In this document: in pieces, positions 51,465 to 59,367 of the stretch
How positions within the stretch are numbered: position 1 is the stretch's first letter
How the letters are laid out: each line of letters starts with the position of its first letter
Source of the DNA: Pseudoclavibacter sp. AY1H1
Lineage (GTDB): Bacteria; Actinomycetota; Actinomycetes; Actinomycetales; Microbacteriaceae
NCBI RefSeq assembly: GCF_002931055.1
Contig: NZ_PSXX01000003.1
Span: 186,001 to 250,000, forward strand
Direction: 5' to 3'
DNA: 64,000 bases
The notes under the pieces: model-generated
Databases searched by the model: none
What the model was told of the DNA's origin: nothing
What the model saw: only the letters and a program-made list of their open reading frames with translations
Program-made: the position numbers and the translations under genes

Positions 51465-51639
51465 CGTGCGCCTCCGTGGGGTCGGTCGTGCGTCGTGACT
51501 GGCGGGAGGCTCTCGTGACGAGGTGCGCCCCCGGCCGGGACCGAATCAACGCTAGGGACCGAACGTGGGCATTCACTGACCAGCGGGTGCATGCGCTCCC
51601 AGCTTCTTGCGCGGCACGCGCCCCGACCTTCCCGCGCGG

Positions 51640-52860
51640 CTACCGCGTGCGCCGCACCCCGAACGCGACGATCGCCGCGCATCCGCTTGCCAGGACCGCA
51701 ACCGCGACGAGCAGCGGGAGCATGCCGAAGGTCGGGGCGAGGGCGGAGAGGATGGCGGGCAGCGCGAAGCCGATGTAGGTGAGCGCGTAGTAGAGGCCGG
51801 TGAGTCCCGCGAGGTTGCGGCCGCCGGCCATCGCCTGCACCTCGACGAGCCCCGTGAGCATGCAGACGCCGTAGGAGCCGCCGAGGAGCACCCCGGCGGC
51901 GCAGGCGACGAGCGGAGACTGGACGGCGACGTTGGCGGCGACGAGGAGGGTCCCGACGGCCAGGAGCCCGAGCCCCACCGAACCGGAGGCTCCGCCGACG
52001 CGGGCGGCGATGCGCGGCACGCTCGGCTGGATGAGGAAGCCGACGGTGAGCGACACGAGCGTGAGGAGGGCCGCGAAGGCGATCTCGAGGCCCCCGAGCC
52101 GCTCGACGACGATGGCGGGCGACACGGCGAAGGCCAGCGCCGGGGCGGCGAATACCCACGGCGCCATGGGCACCACGACGGTGAAGAAGCGCCGACGATG
52201 CTCGGGCGCGATGACCACGTCCACGAGCGGGCGACGCTCACGTCCCCTTCCCTTCGGGCCAGATCGATCGCCGGCGGTCTCGATGCCGCGAGCCAGCGCG
52301 ACGGCTGCGGCGCTCGTCAGGACGAGCTGCACGACGTAGGGCGTGATGGTCGGCCACGGGGCCCACTGGGCGAGCACTCCGGCGGCGACCGCGCCGAGCA
52401 GGAAGCCCGCCGTGATGGTGAGGGATGCGCGTCTGGCGGTGACGGCTGGCGGCACGGTGCCGGTCGAGAGCTCGCGGATCCACGTGGTTCCGACGACCAT
52501 CGCGACGGCCACGGAGAGGCCGGAGAGGAGGCGCCCGATCATCATGGCTGTGGGGCTCGCGCTGCCGAGCGCGAGCACGACCGCGGCGGCCACGCTCAGG
52601 ACCACGGAGACCGCCATGAGGGGCTTCCGCCCGAAGCGGTCGGAGAGGGAGCCGGCGATGAGGAACCCGGGAATCAGCCCGATGATGTACGCGCCGAAGA
52701 AGAGGTCGACCTGCAGGGCGGAGTAGCCCTCGACCTTCCGGTAGAGCAGCAGGAGCGGGGTGAACTGGTTGCCACCCCACGCCATCATGAGCACGGCCGG
52801 CGCGGCGGCGAGCCACGAGCGCTTGCCGCGCGCGGCAGACGCCGCCGTCGGCTGGGTCAT
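51640..52860 (-). CDS. Major facilitator superfamily transporter
   Basis: The 406-residue protein has about 12 transmembrane helices and the MFS motif A GSLSDRFGRKPLM (about 69-81). It resembles drug or metabolite efflux carriers. The ATG at 52860 overlaps the stop of the Lrp-type regulator by 4 nt (ATGA), so the two are translated together. That linkage suggests export of an amino acid or related compound sensed by the regulator. Confidence 0.9.
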   Translation of the reverse strand: MTQPTAASAARGKRSWLAAAPAVLMMAWGGNQFTPLLLLYRKVEGYSALQVDLFFGAYIIGLIPGFLIAGSLSDRFGRKPLMAVSVVLSVAAAVVLALGSASPTAMMIGRLLSGLSVAVAMVVGTTWIRELSTGTVPPAVTARRASLTITAGFLLGAVAAGVLAQWAPWPTITPYVVQLVLTSAAAVALARGIETAGDRSGPKGRGRERRPLVDVVIAPEHRRRFFTVVVPMAPWVFAAPALAFAVSPAIVVERLGGLEIAFAALLTLVSLTVGFLIQPSVPRIAARVGGASGSVGLGLLAVGTLLVAANVAVQSPLVACAAGVLLGGSYGVCMLTGLVEVQAMAGGRNLAGLTGLYYALTYIGFALPAILSALAPTFGMLPLLVAVAVLASGCAAIVAFGVRRTR

Positions 52861-53291
52861 CCCTTGAGCACCTTCATCGTGAAGTGCGAGGTCACCCGGT
52901 GGACGCCGGGGAGGCGCCACATCTTCTCGCGGAGCAGCTTCTCGAAGCTCTCGAGGTCGGCCACCTCGACGCGGATCGCGTAGTCGGGCGAGCCGAACAT
53001 GCGGCGAACCTCGGTGACCTCGTCGAGCTCGACGGCCTGCGACTCGAACGCCTCCACCGTGGTGTGCGCCTGGCTCGTGAGGTCGACGTCGATGAGCACC
53101 TTGAAGGCGCGTCCGACCCTGTCGGGGTTCACCTCGGCGTGGTAGCCGAGAAGGACCCCGTCCTCCTCGAGGCGGCGAACTCGGCGCAGGCAGGGCGCCG
53201 GGGTGAGCCCCACGCGCTGCGCGAGTTCAGCGTTCGTCAGTCTGGCGTTTCCCTGCAGTTCGCGAACGATTGCGCGATCGATGGTGTCCAC
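52857..53291 (-). CDS. Lrp/AsnC-family transcriptional regulator
   Basis: The 144-residue protein has an N-terminal helix-turn-helix (about 4-50, ELQGNARLTNAELAQRVGL) and a C-terminal RAM ligand domain with GSPDYAIRVEV (about 100-110). Members bind amino acids and control transport or catabolism. It is divergent from azlCD, the branched-chain amino acid exporter, and is followed by an MFS gene. It probably controls both. The GTG start is 5 nt from an AATAAT -10 box, so it is likely leaderless. Confidence 0.93.
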   Translation of the reverse strand: MDTIDRAIVRELQGNARLTNAELAQRVGLTPAPCLRRVRRLEEDGVLLGYHAEVNPDRVGRAFKVLIDVDLTSQAHTTVEAFESQAVELDEVTEVRRMFGSPDYAIRVEVADLESFEKLLREKMWRLPGVHRVTSHFTMKVLKG

Positions 53292-53296
53292 ACTTG

Positions 53297-53364
53297 ATTA
53301 TTGCCGAATGTGGCGCCTGGAGGCACGCATCCGCTCTCGGAATGCGCGGCTTCCGTGCCAAGAT
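53297..53364. promoter_or_regulatory. Divergent lrp / azlC promoter region
   Basis: AATAAT (minus, 53302-53297) ends 5 nt before the lrp GTG. CAAGAT (plus, 53359-53364) ends 6 nt before the azlC ATG. The AT-rich stretch at 53292-53307 and the CGGAA/TTCCG inverted repeat (around 53338-53355) are possible Lrp sites. Confidence 0.45.
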
Positions 53365-53370
53365 CTCCGC

Positions 53371-54198
53371 ATGACCACCGCAGATCCAGGAGCGCGCGGC
53401 GCCCGCCCGCCGGGATCCGCGGCGCCCCAGACGGACCCTGCCGCGGATCCAACCGCGGGAGCGCTCTTGGGGCCACCCGCCGAGATCCCGGCGACTCGCG
53501 GGGAGCGCATCCGGGCCGGACTGCGCGACTCGCTCGCCGCGGGACTCGGAGTGGTGCCGCTCGGCGTGGCGTTCGGCGTGCTGGTCCTGCAGGCAGGCCT
53601 GCCCTGGTGGGTCGCCCCGTCCCTGTCGGTGTTCGTGTACGCGGGTTCGATCGAGCTGCTGCTCGTCGGGCTCATCGCCGCGGGCACGCCCATCGCGACG
53701 ATGGCCCTCACCACGTTCTTCGTCAACTTCCGCCACGTGTTCTACGCGTTCTCGTTCCCCCTGCACCTCGTTCGGGGCCGGCTCGCGCGCCTCTACTCGA
53801 TCTGGGCGATGACCGACGAGGCCTACGCGATCGTCACGCCCATCCCCCGCGAGCAGCGGTCCGCGACGCGACTGCTCACCCTGCAGCTCGCCCTGCAGAC
53901 GTACTGGGTCGGCGGGGGCCTGCTCGGGGTGGCACTCGCGAGCGTCCTCCCCGGCGAGATCAAGGGCCTCGAGTTCTCGCTGTGCGCGCTCTTCACGGTG
54001 CTCGCCCTCGACGCGATCCGCTCCCGTGACGACGTGCCGTCGCTCCTCATCGCCGGCCTGAGCGTCTCTTTCGGGCTGCTCTTCGTGCCAGGGGCGCCCC
54101 TCTTCGCGGCGCTCATCCTCTTCGCCGTCGCGCTCGCGGTGCGCGCGCTCTTCGCCGCGAGACGAGACCGCACGGAGGCACCGGTGAGCGATGTTTGA
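53371..54198 (+). CDS. azlC: Branched-chain amino acid exporter subunit AzlC
   Basis: AzlC with AzlD exports branched-chain amino acids. The 275-residue protein has a Pro/Ala-rich N-terminal tail (about 1-45) and about seven transmembrane helices. It contains the AzlC signature FVYAGSIELLLVGLIAAG (about 91-108) and TTFFVNFRHVFYAFS (about 114-128). The divergent Lrp regulator fits the classic azl arrangement. The azlD start lies 8 nt inside its 3' end. Confidence 0.94.
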   Translation: MTTADPGARGARPPGSAAPQTDPAADPTAGALLGPPAEIPATRGERIRAGLRDSLAAGLGVVPLGVAFGVLVLQAGLPWWVAPSLSVFVYAGSIELLLVGLIAAGTPIATMALTTFFVNFRHVFYAFSFPLHLVRGRLARLYSIWAMTDEAYAIVTPIPREQRSATRLLTLQLALQTYWVGGGLLGVALASVLPGEIKGLEFSLCALFTVLALDAIRSRDDVPSLLIAGLSVSFGLLFVPGAPLFAALILFAVALAVRALFAARRDRTEAPVSDV

Positions 54199-54514
54199 CG
54201 CCTGGTGGTTCGTTGTCGCACTCGCGGTGTGCGGCGGCATCACGTTCGGGCTCCGCGCCCTGCCGTTCGTCGCGCTCAAGCCGCTTCGCGACTCCAAGAC
54301 GGTCCAGCGACTCTCGGTCTGGATGCCCGCGGGAATCCTCGCGATCCTCGCCGCCGTCACCTTCAGCGACTTCGCGAGCGAGCCGCGCACGGCACTCTGG
54401 GCGGCGCTCGCGCTGGCCGTGACGGTGGGCGTGCACCTGGGCTTGGGGCGCAGGACGCTGCTCAGCGTCGGACTCGGCACGGCGACCTTCGTCGTGCTCG
54501 TCAACCTCTTCTAA
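54191..54514 (+). CDS. azlD: Branched-chain amino acid exporter subunit AzlD
   Basis: The 107-residue protein has four transmembrane segments and the AzlD pattern TFGLRALPFVAL (about 18-29) with SVWMPAGILAILAAV (about 43-57). It overlaps azlC by 8 nt. Its last codons (NLF-stop) are the first unit of a 10-bp repeat that runs past the stop. Confidence 0.94.
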   Translation: MFDAWWFVVALAVCGGITFGLRALPFVALKPLRDSKTVQRLSVWMPAGILAILAAVTFSDFASEPRTALWAALALAVTVGVHLGLGRRTLLSVGLGTATFVVLVNLF

Positions 54515-54530
54515 CCTCTTCTAACCTCTT
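54505..54530. repeat. 10-bp tandem repeat across the azlD stop codon
   Basis: CCTCTTCTAA occurs at 54505-54514 (ending in the stop codon) and 54515-54524, followed by a partial copy. The repeat therefore duplicates the last three codons and the stop. Confidence 0.92.
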
Positions 54531-54538
54531 CCAGTTTC

Positions 54539-54576
54539 CCGGGCGCTTCCCGTTTTTCCGGGCGCTTCCCGTTTTT
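54539..54576 (+). terminator. Duplicated intrinsic terminator after azlCD
   Basis: Two identical 19-bp copies (54539-54557 and 54558-54576) each contain the hairpin CGGG-CGCTT-CCCG followed by five T. The stems are short (4 bp) but the U-tract is good for this genome. Together they should terminate the azl transcript. Confidence 0.6.
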
Positions 54577-54616
54577 CCGAGCCCGGGTCCAGCGGGCACT
54601 CCGAGGGCGTCGCTCG

Positions 54617-54763
54617 CTACCTCGGCTGGCGAGTGTCGTAACTGGACTGGAATGCGCGGTGCCCGTAGCCGTCGCGCAGCATGACGACGAGGGTCGCGGT
54701 CACTCCGGCAACGGCGATGGCGGCGACGACGATTCCTGTGATGATGAGCGTGATGAGTTCCAT
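54617..54763 (-). CDS. Tiny membrane protein, DGYxxR/YxTRQP family, copy 1
   Basis: The 48-residue protein has one transmembrane helix (about 4-30) and a short basic tail. The tail includes RDGYGHRAFQSSYDTRQPR, matching the second copy (57249-57386) in the pattern DGYxxRxxxxxYxTRQP. A strong GGAGGTGG site precedes the ATG. Upstream sequence is shared with copy 2, including the GTCCA-N12-TGGAC site. It is divergent from the MocR gene. Function unknown; a small regulator or accessory membrane peptide is plausible. Confidence 0.75.
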   Translation of the reverse strand: MELITLIITGIVVAAIAVAGVTATLVVMLRDGYGHRAFQSSYDTRQPR

Positions 54764-54837
54764 GGGGCCACCTCCGTGACGGTCGACGAGTACTGCAGAT
54801 AGGCACATCCAATCGCCACATTGGCCTGGCCGTCGCG

Positions 54838-54859
54838 GTCCACTTGGCGCATACTGGAC
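54838..54859. promoter_or_regulatory. Inverted repeat GTCCA-N12-TGGAC, probable MocR operator
   Basis: GTCCA (54838-54842) and TGGAC (54855-54859) are 12 bp apart, in the 98-bp spacer between the tiny membrane gene and mocR. The distal half overlaps the mocR -10 (CATACT, 54850-54855), which suggests autoregulation. The same site with identical spacing is at 57155-57176. Confidence 0.7.
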
Positions 54860-54861
54860 CC

Positions 54862-56328
54862 ATGGAGTCGACATCTGGTTCTCGCATATCCGCACGCACG
54901 CTGCTCTCCTTGGCGGGCGAGCTTCGTGACGACTCGTCCGCCTACGAGGCCCTCGCCGAGCGCATCCGCCTGTTGATCGTCGATGGGCGCATCCCGGTGG
55001 GGACGCGCCTGCCCTCGGAGCGCGAGCTGGCTGTGCAGTCCGGGCGCAGTCGCACGACGATCGTGGCCGCCTACCAGTCGCTGCGCGACAGCGGGCATGT
55101 GCTGAGCCGGCAGGGTTCCGGGAGCCGGGTGACGCTCCCCCGCCTCGGCAGGCAGGATTACCGCCCGAGCGGCGAGGGAGAGAACTTCGGGGTCGATTTC
55201 GCTCGCGCGGTGCCGCCGCCCGTCGAGGGGCTGGCCGAGATCATCGCGGACGCCGCGAGCTCGATGCCGCTTGCGCTCGGCGCCCCCGGTTTCGACCTCC
55301 TCGGCACCCTGTCGCTGCGCTCGGCGATCGCCGAGCGCTACACGGCGCGCGGGCTGCCGACGACGCCCGAGCAGATCATCGTGACGATGGGCGCCCAGCA
55401 CGCGATCTCGCTGACGGCCCACACGCTCCTCACGCGCTCGGATCTCGTCCTGGTGGAGTCGCCCACGTATCCGCACGCCTACGAGGCGATGCGCCGCGCG
55501 GGCGCTCGACTCATCGCGACGCCGGTGACCACTGGCGGCTGGGAGATCGAGCACGTCATCGAGACGATCGAGCGGATGCGCCCCGCGCTCGCGTACCTCA
55601 TCCCCGATTTCCACAACCCGACGGGCGCGTCGATGCGGCCGGAAGACCGGGTGCGCGTGACGGAGGCGGCTCGGGCGGCCGGCACGATCCTCGTCGTGGA
55701 CGAGACGACCGCGGACCTGTCGATCGACCGGCCGTGGGACGACGGCCCGTTCGCTCGTCACGCGCGCGGCGCGTCCCCGTTCTCCGGCTCGGGGGTCGTG
55801 ACGGTCGGCTCTCTGAGCAAGGCGGCCTGGGCCGGCCTGCGCATCGGGTGGATCCGCGCCGATGCCGCCCTGATCCGCCGCTTCGTGCAGGCCCGTCCGG
55901 CCGGCGATCTGGGGACGCCGCAGATCGAGCAGCTCCTCGCGGAGCGTGTCGTGCGGGCGCTTCCGGAGCTGCTGCCCCGGCGGCGCGAGCAGATGCGCCT
56001 GCACCGTGACGCCCTGCACGCCGCGTTGAGCCTCCACCTGCCGGAGTGGCACGTGCCGTGGCCAGACGGTGGACTGTCGATGTGGGTGCACTTGGCGCAG
56101 CCGGCGAGCTCCGCGATGACGTCCCTGTCGGAGGCGCGCGGCCTGGCCCTGGTCGCTGGTCCGAAGTTCTCCATCGACGGAAGCCTCGAGCGGTTCCTTC
56201 GGGTCCCGTTCACGGCACCCGTCGCCGATCTCGAAGCTGGCACGCGGATCCTCGCCGAATCCTGGGCGCAACTCTCGGCGCGCGACGTGCGATCGATGGC
56301 GGATACGCGTCTGCCTGAGATGGTGTAG
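54862..56328 (+). CDS. MocR-type regulator (GntR helix-turn-helix fused to aminotransferase fold)
   Basis: The 488-residue protein has an N-terminal GntR winged helix (about 25-95, with GTRLPSERELAVQSGRSRTT) and a fold type I PLP aminotransferase-like domain (about 120-470). PDFHNPTGASM (about 253) and the PLP Lys in VGSLSKAAWAGLRIGW (about 320) are present. MocR proteins sense PLP, GABA or amino acids. The ATG at 54862 is 6 nt after CATACT, so it is probably leaderless. A HAD phosphatase gene follows after 3 nt. Confidence 0.93.
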   Translation: MESTSGSRISARTLLSLAGELRDDSSAYEALAERIRLLIVDGRIPVGTRLPSERELAVQSGRSRTTIVAAYQSLRDSGHVLSRQGSGSRVTLPRLGRQDYRPSGEGENFGVDFARAVPPPVEGLAEIIADAASSMPLALGAPGFDLLGTLSLRSAIAERYTARGLPTTPEQIIVTMGAQHAISLTAHTLLTRSDLVLVESPTYPHAYEAMRRAGARLIATPVTTGGWEIEHVIETIERMRPALAYLIPDFHNPTGASMRPEDRVRVTEAARAAGTILVVDETTADLSIDRPWDDGPFARHARGASPFSGSGVVTVGSLSKAAWAGLRIGWIRADAALIRRFVQARPAGDLGTPQIEQLLAERVVRALPELLPRRREQMRLHRDALHAALSLHLPEWHVPWPDGGLSMWVHLAQPASSAMTSLSEARGLALVAGPKFSIDGSLERFLRVPFTAPVADLEAGTRILAESWAQLSARDVRSMADTRLPEMV

Positions 56329-56331
56329 TCC

Positions 56332-57141
56332 ATGGTTCTCTTCCTCAGCGACATCGACGGCACGCTGCTCAGCGCTCAGCGCACGCTCTCTCCACGGACG
56401 ATCGCGGCGATCGAGGCGGTGCGAGCGGCCGGCCATCACTTCGTGCTGAGCTCGTCCCGGCCCCCGGAGTCGATGCGGGTGCTCGAGCGCCTGTACGGCG
56501 GCATCGGCTCGCCGCTCGTTGCCTTCAACGGCGGGCTGGTGCTGTCCGGCGACGGCGAGGTGCGGCACGACGTTGCCATCTCGGCCGCTGATGCGCGCTT
56601 CATCGCCGATCACTGCGAGGCGAGCGGCTTGCACGCGAGCTTCTTCGCCGGCGAGCACTGGTATGCGTGGGGTGAGGACGAGTGGACGGACCGGGAGCGC
56701 ACCCACACGTGGGTGTTCCCGGAGCCCGCCTCGACGTTGGAGTTCGTCGCCTCTGGCGGCGTGGATGTGACGCCGCCGCACAAGGTGATGTGCATGGGTG
56801 ACCCTGCCCTGGTCGATGCGCTGGAGGCGGCCCTCGCGGACCGTTCGGGCGTCGTGACGTACCGGTCGAAGGACACGTACCTGGAGATCGCGAACGCAGC
56901 GTGCTCGAAGGGCACGGGCCTGCTCGCGGTCGCTGACCTGCTGGGGGTGGCGCGGGAGGACCTCTACTACTTCGGCGACAACTTCAACGACCTGCCGGCC
57001 TTCGAGGTCGTCGGCCACCCGATCGCCGTTGCGAACGCCCGCCCGGAGGCGCTCGCGGTGGTGGAGTCGGTGATTCCGAGCAACACCGATGACGGTGTCG
57101 CGGTGTTCCTCGAAGATTGGCTCGCCGGAAGCGCGGGTTGA
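56332..57141 (+). CDS. Cof-type HAD-IIB phosphatase
   Basis: The 269-residue protein has HAD motif I LSDIDGTLL (about 5-13), motif II SSSRPP (about 43-48), the type IIB cap, and motif IV GDNFNDLPAF (about 217-226). Members dephosphorylate sugar phosphates, FMN or pyridoxal phosphate. Being co-transcribed with a PLP-binding MocR regulator (3-nt gap), a role in PLP turnover is possible but unproven. Confidence 0.88.
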   Translation: MVLFLSDIDGTLLSAQRTLSPRTIAAIEAVRAAGHHFVLSSSRPPESMRVLERLYGGIGSPLVAFNGGLVLSGDGEVRHDVAISAADARFIADHCEASGLHASFFAGEHWYAWGEDEWTDRERTHTWVFPEPASTLEFVASGGVDVTPPHKVMCMGDPALVDALEAALADRSGVVTYRSKDTYLEIANAACSKGTGLLAVADLLGVAREDLYYFGDNFNDLPAFEVVGHPIAVANARPEALAVVESVIPSNTDDGVAVFLEDWLAGSAG

Positions 57142-57154
57142 CCTGGCGCGACCA

Positions 57155-57176
57155 GTCCACTGACCTTCGGGTGGAC
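57155..57176. promoter_or_regulatory. Second GTCCA-N12-TGGAC site, upstream of copy 2
   Basis: GTCCA (57155-57159) and TGGAC (57172-57176) have the same 12-bp spacing as at 54838-54859. The right half lies 77 bp before the ATG of copy 2, against 79 bp for copy 1. Shared flanking blocks are TGGACCGCGAC, CGATTGGAT and TCACGGAGGTGG. Confidence 0.7.
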
Positions 57177-57248
57177 CGCGACACGCCCGGGCGTCTCCGA
57201 TTGGATTGCAGTATCCGGTGTTTGCCGGCAGATCACGGAGGTGGACTC

Positions 57249-57386
57249 ATGGAACTTCTCGCTCTTGGTATCGGGGTTGTGGCGGTTGTCGCCTTCGCGG
57301 CGGAGACTGTTCGCGCCGTCCGCAAGGATGGGTACGCGCAGCGCCCCACGCGCTTCGGCTACAACACTCGTCAGCCGCAGCTCTAA
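57249..57386 (+). CDS. Tiny membrane protein, DGYxxR/YxTRQP family, copy 2
   Basis: The 45-residue protein has one transmembrane helix (about 3-20) and the tail RKDGYAQRPTRFGYNTRQPQL in part, paralogous to the 48-residue protein at 54617-54763. GGAGGTGG precedes the ATG. It lies 107 bp downstream of the HAD gene behind its own copy of the MocR-type site. A strong hairpin terminator lies about 105 bp downstream. Confidence 0.75.
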   Translation: MELLALGIGVVAVVAFAAETVRAVRKDGYAQRPTRFGYNTRQPQL

Positions 57387-57436
57387 CAGCAGCTCTCGTC
57401 GCAGCTCTCCTCGCAGCACTCATCGCAGCACTTCAT
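57383..57436 (-). CDS. Cys-rich 17-residue mini-ORF (tentative)
   Basis: The minus strand encodes MKCCDECCEESCDESCC and a TAG, with seven Cys and six acidic residues. It is built from a 12-bp tandem repeat (CGCAGCnCTCnT-like, about 57389-57437 on the plus strand), so the peptide may be a by-product of the repeat. Only a weak GAGAG lies upstream. Its stop overlaps the stop of copy 2 of the tiny membrane protein. Confidence 0.3.
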   Translation of the reverse strand: MKCCDECCEESCDESCC

Positions 57437-57492
57437 CGCGCTGCTGCGCTCTCTCGATTGAGAGGGCTTGGGAGGGTCTTGGTGAGCAAACG

Positions 57493-57528
57493 GTGCCGCC
57501 CTGGTCTTCGTGACCACGGCGGCACTTT
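57493..57528. terminator. Strong bidirectional hairpin terminator
   Basis: GTGCCGCC (57493-57500) pairs with GGCGGCAC (57518-57525), with an inner TGGTC/GACCA stem and a TTCGT loop, followed by TTT. It lies between the converging tiny membrane gene and the HNH gene. Apart from this, the mini-ORF and the 20-bp repeats, the 57387-57699 interval has no gene I can support. Confidence 0.65.
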
Positions 57529-57568
57529 CGCGTTTGCGCGCCCTAGCGGGGCCCTCTGAGCCGCGCCG

Positions 57569-57688
57569 CTCCTCTCCGCGCCAGGCGGTGTCTTCCTGAT
57601 TCAGACTGTGCCTCTCTGGGCCAGGCGGTGCCTCCCCGACCCAGACTGCGCCTCTCCGGGCCAAACGGTGCCTCTCCGGGCCAGGCCG
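57569..57688. repeat. Degenerate 20-bp tandem repeat, six copies
   Basis: Six consecutive 20-mers resemble TGCCTCTCCGGGCCAGGCGG, for example at 57609-57628, 57649-57668 and 57669-57688. Copies alternate between GGCCAGGCGG-like and CCCAGACTG-like ends. The array ends 12 bp from the HNH gene stop. Confidence 0.88.
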
Positions 57689-57699
57689 TCGTGGCGGCC

Positions 57700-59319
57700 T
57701 CACGGTCTTCGGTTGACCTGTGGGCGGGTGGCCGCCGGGGAGTTGGCGGTGCGCGAGTTGGCAGCCCGGGAGTTGGCTGCCCGGGAGTTGGCTGCCGGTG
57801 GCGGATATCCGCGGCGGCGGCTGGCTCTGGGCGGGACGTGCCGCCCGAGCGCGGGTACGACGTGCCAGCGTCCGTTGCTGCTGCGAGTGAGGGTGAGTCT
57901 TTCGCGGTGGACTTCGTGGTGGTGGAAGGAGCACAGCAGGATGCCGTCTTTCGCGTCGGTTGGTCCGCCTTCGCTCCAGGGGAGGGCGTGGTGCACTTCG
58001 CACCAGCGCACTGGTGCGCTGCATCCGGGTGCGCGGCATTGTCGGTCGCGGGTTGCGACCGCCCGGCGTTGGGCTGTGGTGAAGAGGCGTTGCTTGCGGC
58101 CGAGGTCGAGGATCTCGCCGTTGGTGTCGGTAATCGCGATGCGGATGAACCCGTCGCAGACGACCTGGGCTGCGACCGACGGTGGGACTGGCTCTCCGGT
58201 GCGCTCGAGGTGGGGCAGGTCTTCGGGTCGGGTGGCGGTGCCGTCTTGTCCGGCGGTGGTGGTGACGATGATGACCGTTGGTGCCTCGCCGCCGGTGCGG
58301 GGCGCGTCGGGTGACTCGGCGTAGGCGCGGACGATCATCGTGAGCGCGTCGATGCGCTGCTGCTCGATCGACCGCGGGTCAACCAGTGGGACGTCGACGA
58401 TCTCGTCCTCACCGACGTCACCGTCGTCGTCACCGTCGGCGCGGCCGGCACCGGACGGGAGTTCATCTGGTCCGAGTGCTGGAGCGAGTGGTTCCCCGCA
58501 CTCGGACGCGGCCGGGAACTCCACGGCTCGGCGCGGGGAGAGGAGGGCGTCGAAGACTGAGAGCAGCTGCTCGCCTTGCTCGGGCGTCGCGACGAACTTG
58601 CCGGTGACGGCACCGTCCGTACGCCGCGTAAACCACAGGCCGCGCTGCTCGGCGATCTTGTCGGCGCGCGGCTCGTCGCCGTCGGGATCGAGGTAGGAAA
58701 CCCAGGTCGCGGCCTGCACCTCAAGGACCTTCGGTACCGCGGGCTGTTCATCTTCTGGATTCAGGCCGCACGCGGACGCCACGAGCTCACCCTCGGCGCG
58801 GGCGAGCTCGTCGACGTCCACGCGGTTGCCGGTGCGGTCGAGGCCCTTCGTGATCGCGGTCGCCTGCGCCACCGACATGACCCCGGAGCCCACCGCCTTC
58901 GACACCTCCGTGTATTTCGGCGGGATCGACTCGCCTGTAGCGCTCATCCGCTCCCTCGTCGCCTCTGCAAGCTGCACGAGGGTCTTCGCCTCGAAGGGCT
59001 TCACCGCGAGCACCTGCTCGACCATCGCCGCAAGGTTCCGAAACCCGGACTTCCGAGCGACCGTCTCCGCTCGCGGAGACTCGTCTTCACGGCGCAAGAG
59101 TTCGCCAGCTACCTCAACGAGCGCGGCATCCAGCACGCGTCGGCGAGCAGCGAGCTCACGGAGCACAACGACGATCTCCGCGTCCGGAAGGCTTGCCAGC
59201 TGGCACCGCGCCTCGAGAAGCGCGTCCACGACAGCCGTCTCCATTGACGACCGCGCCGATGACTGTCCTGGCTGCGCCGACGACTGTCGACCCGATTCTT
59301 GCTCCGCCTGCGATGCCAC
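57700..59319 (-). CDS. DUF222/HNH endonuclease-domain protein (13E12-like)
   Basis: The 539-residue protein has an N-terminal DUF222 region (about 20-380) and a C-terminal HNH nuclease motif with CRAPGC, CEVHHALPWSEGGPTDAKDG and LCSFHHHEVHR (about 425-472). This is the REP13E12 family, numerous in actinobacteria and of unknown biological role. A 15-bp tandem repeat (57738-57797) encodes AANSR units near the C-terminus. The GTG at 59319 is chosen because GGGGGAGG lies 5 nt upstream. No terminal inverted repeats or transposase are seen. Confidence 0.9.
   Translation of the reverse strand: MASQAEQESGRQSSAQPGQSSARSSMETAVVDALLEARCQLASLPDAEIVVVLRELAARRRVLDAALVEVAGELLRREDESPRAETVARKSGFRNLAAMVEQVLAVKPFEAKTLVQLAEATRERMSATGESIPPKYTEVSKAVGSGVMSVAQATAITKGLDRTGNRVDVDELARAEGELVASACGLNPEDEQPAVPKVLEVQAATWVSYLDPDGDEPRADKIAEQRGLWFTRRTDGAVTGKFVATPEQGEQLLSVFDALLSPRRAVEFPAASECGEPLAPALGPDELPSGAGRADGDDDGDVGEDEIVDVPLVDPRSIEQQRIDALTMIVRAYAESPDAPRTGGEAPTVIIVTTTAGQDGTATRPEDLPHLERTGEPVPPSVAAQVVCDGFIRIAITDTNGEILDLGRKQRLFTTAQRRAVATRDRQCRAPGCSAPVRWCEVHHALPWSEGGPTDAKDGILLCSFHHHEVHRERLTLTRSSNGRWHVVPALGRHVPPRASRRRGYPPPAANSRAANSRAANSRTANSPAATRPQVNRRP
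57738..57797. repeat. 15-bp coding repeat in the HNH gene
   Basis: Four 15-bp units (GGGAGTTGGCTGCCC-like) encode repeated Ala-Asn-Ser-Arg residues near the C-terminus of the HNH protein. Confidence 0.9.
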
Positions 59320-59367
59320 GACAACCTCCCCCAAGATCACCATCAGACTAGCACTGGACCGCACCAA

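Noticed and set aside
57569-57688. Possible CRISPR array from 20-bp repeats
   Set aside because: The units are contiguous, with no spacers, and no cas genes are nearby.
57700-59319. HNH gene as an insertion sequence or homing endonuclease element
   Set aside because: No terminal inverted repeats, target-site duplication, intron or transposase is seen. The DUF222/HNH family is common as a stand-alone gene.
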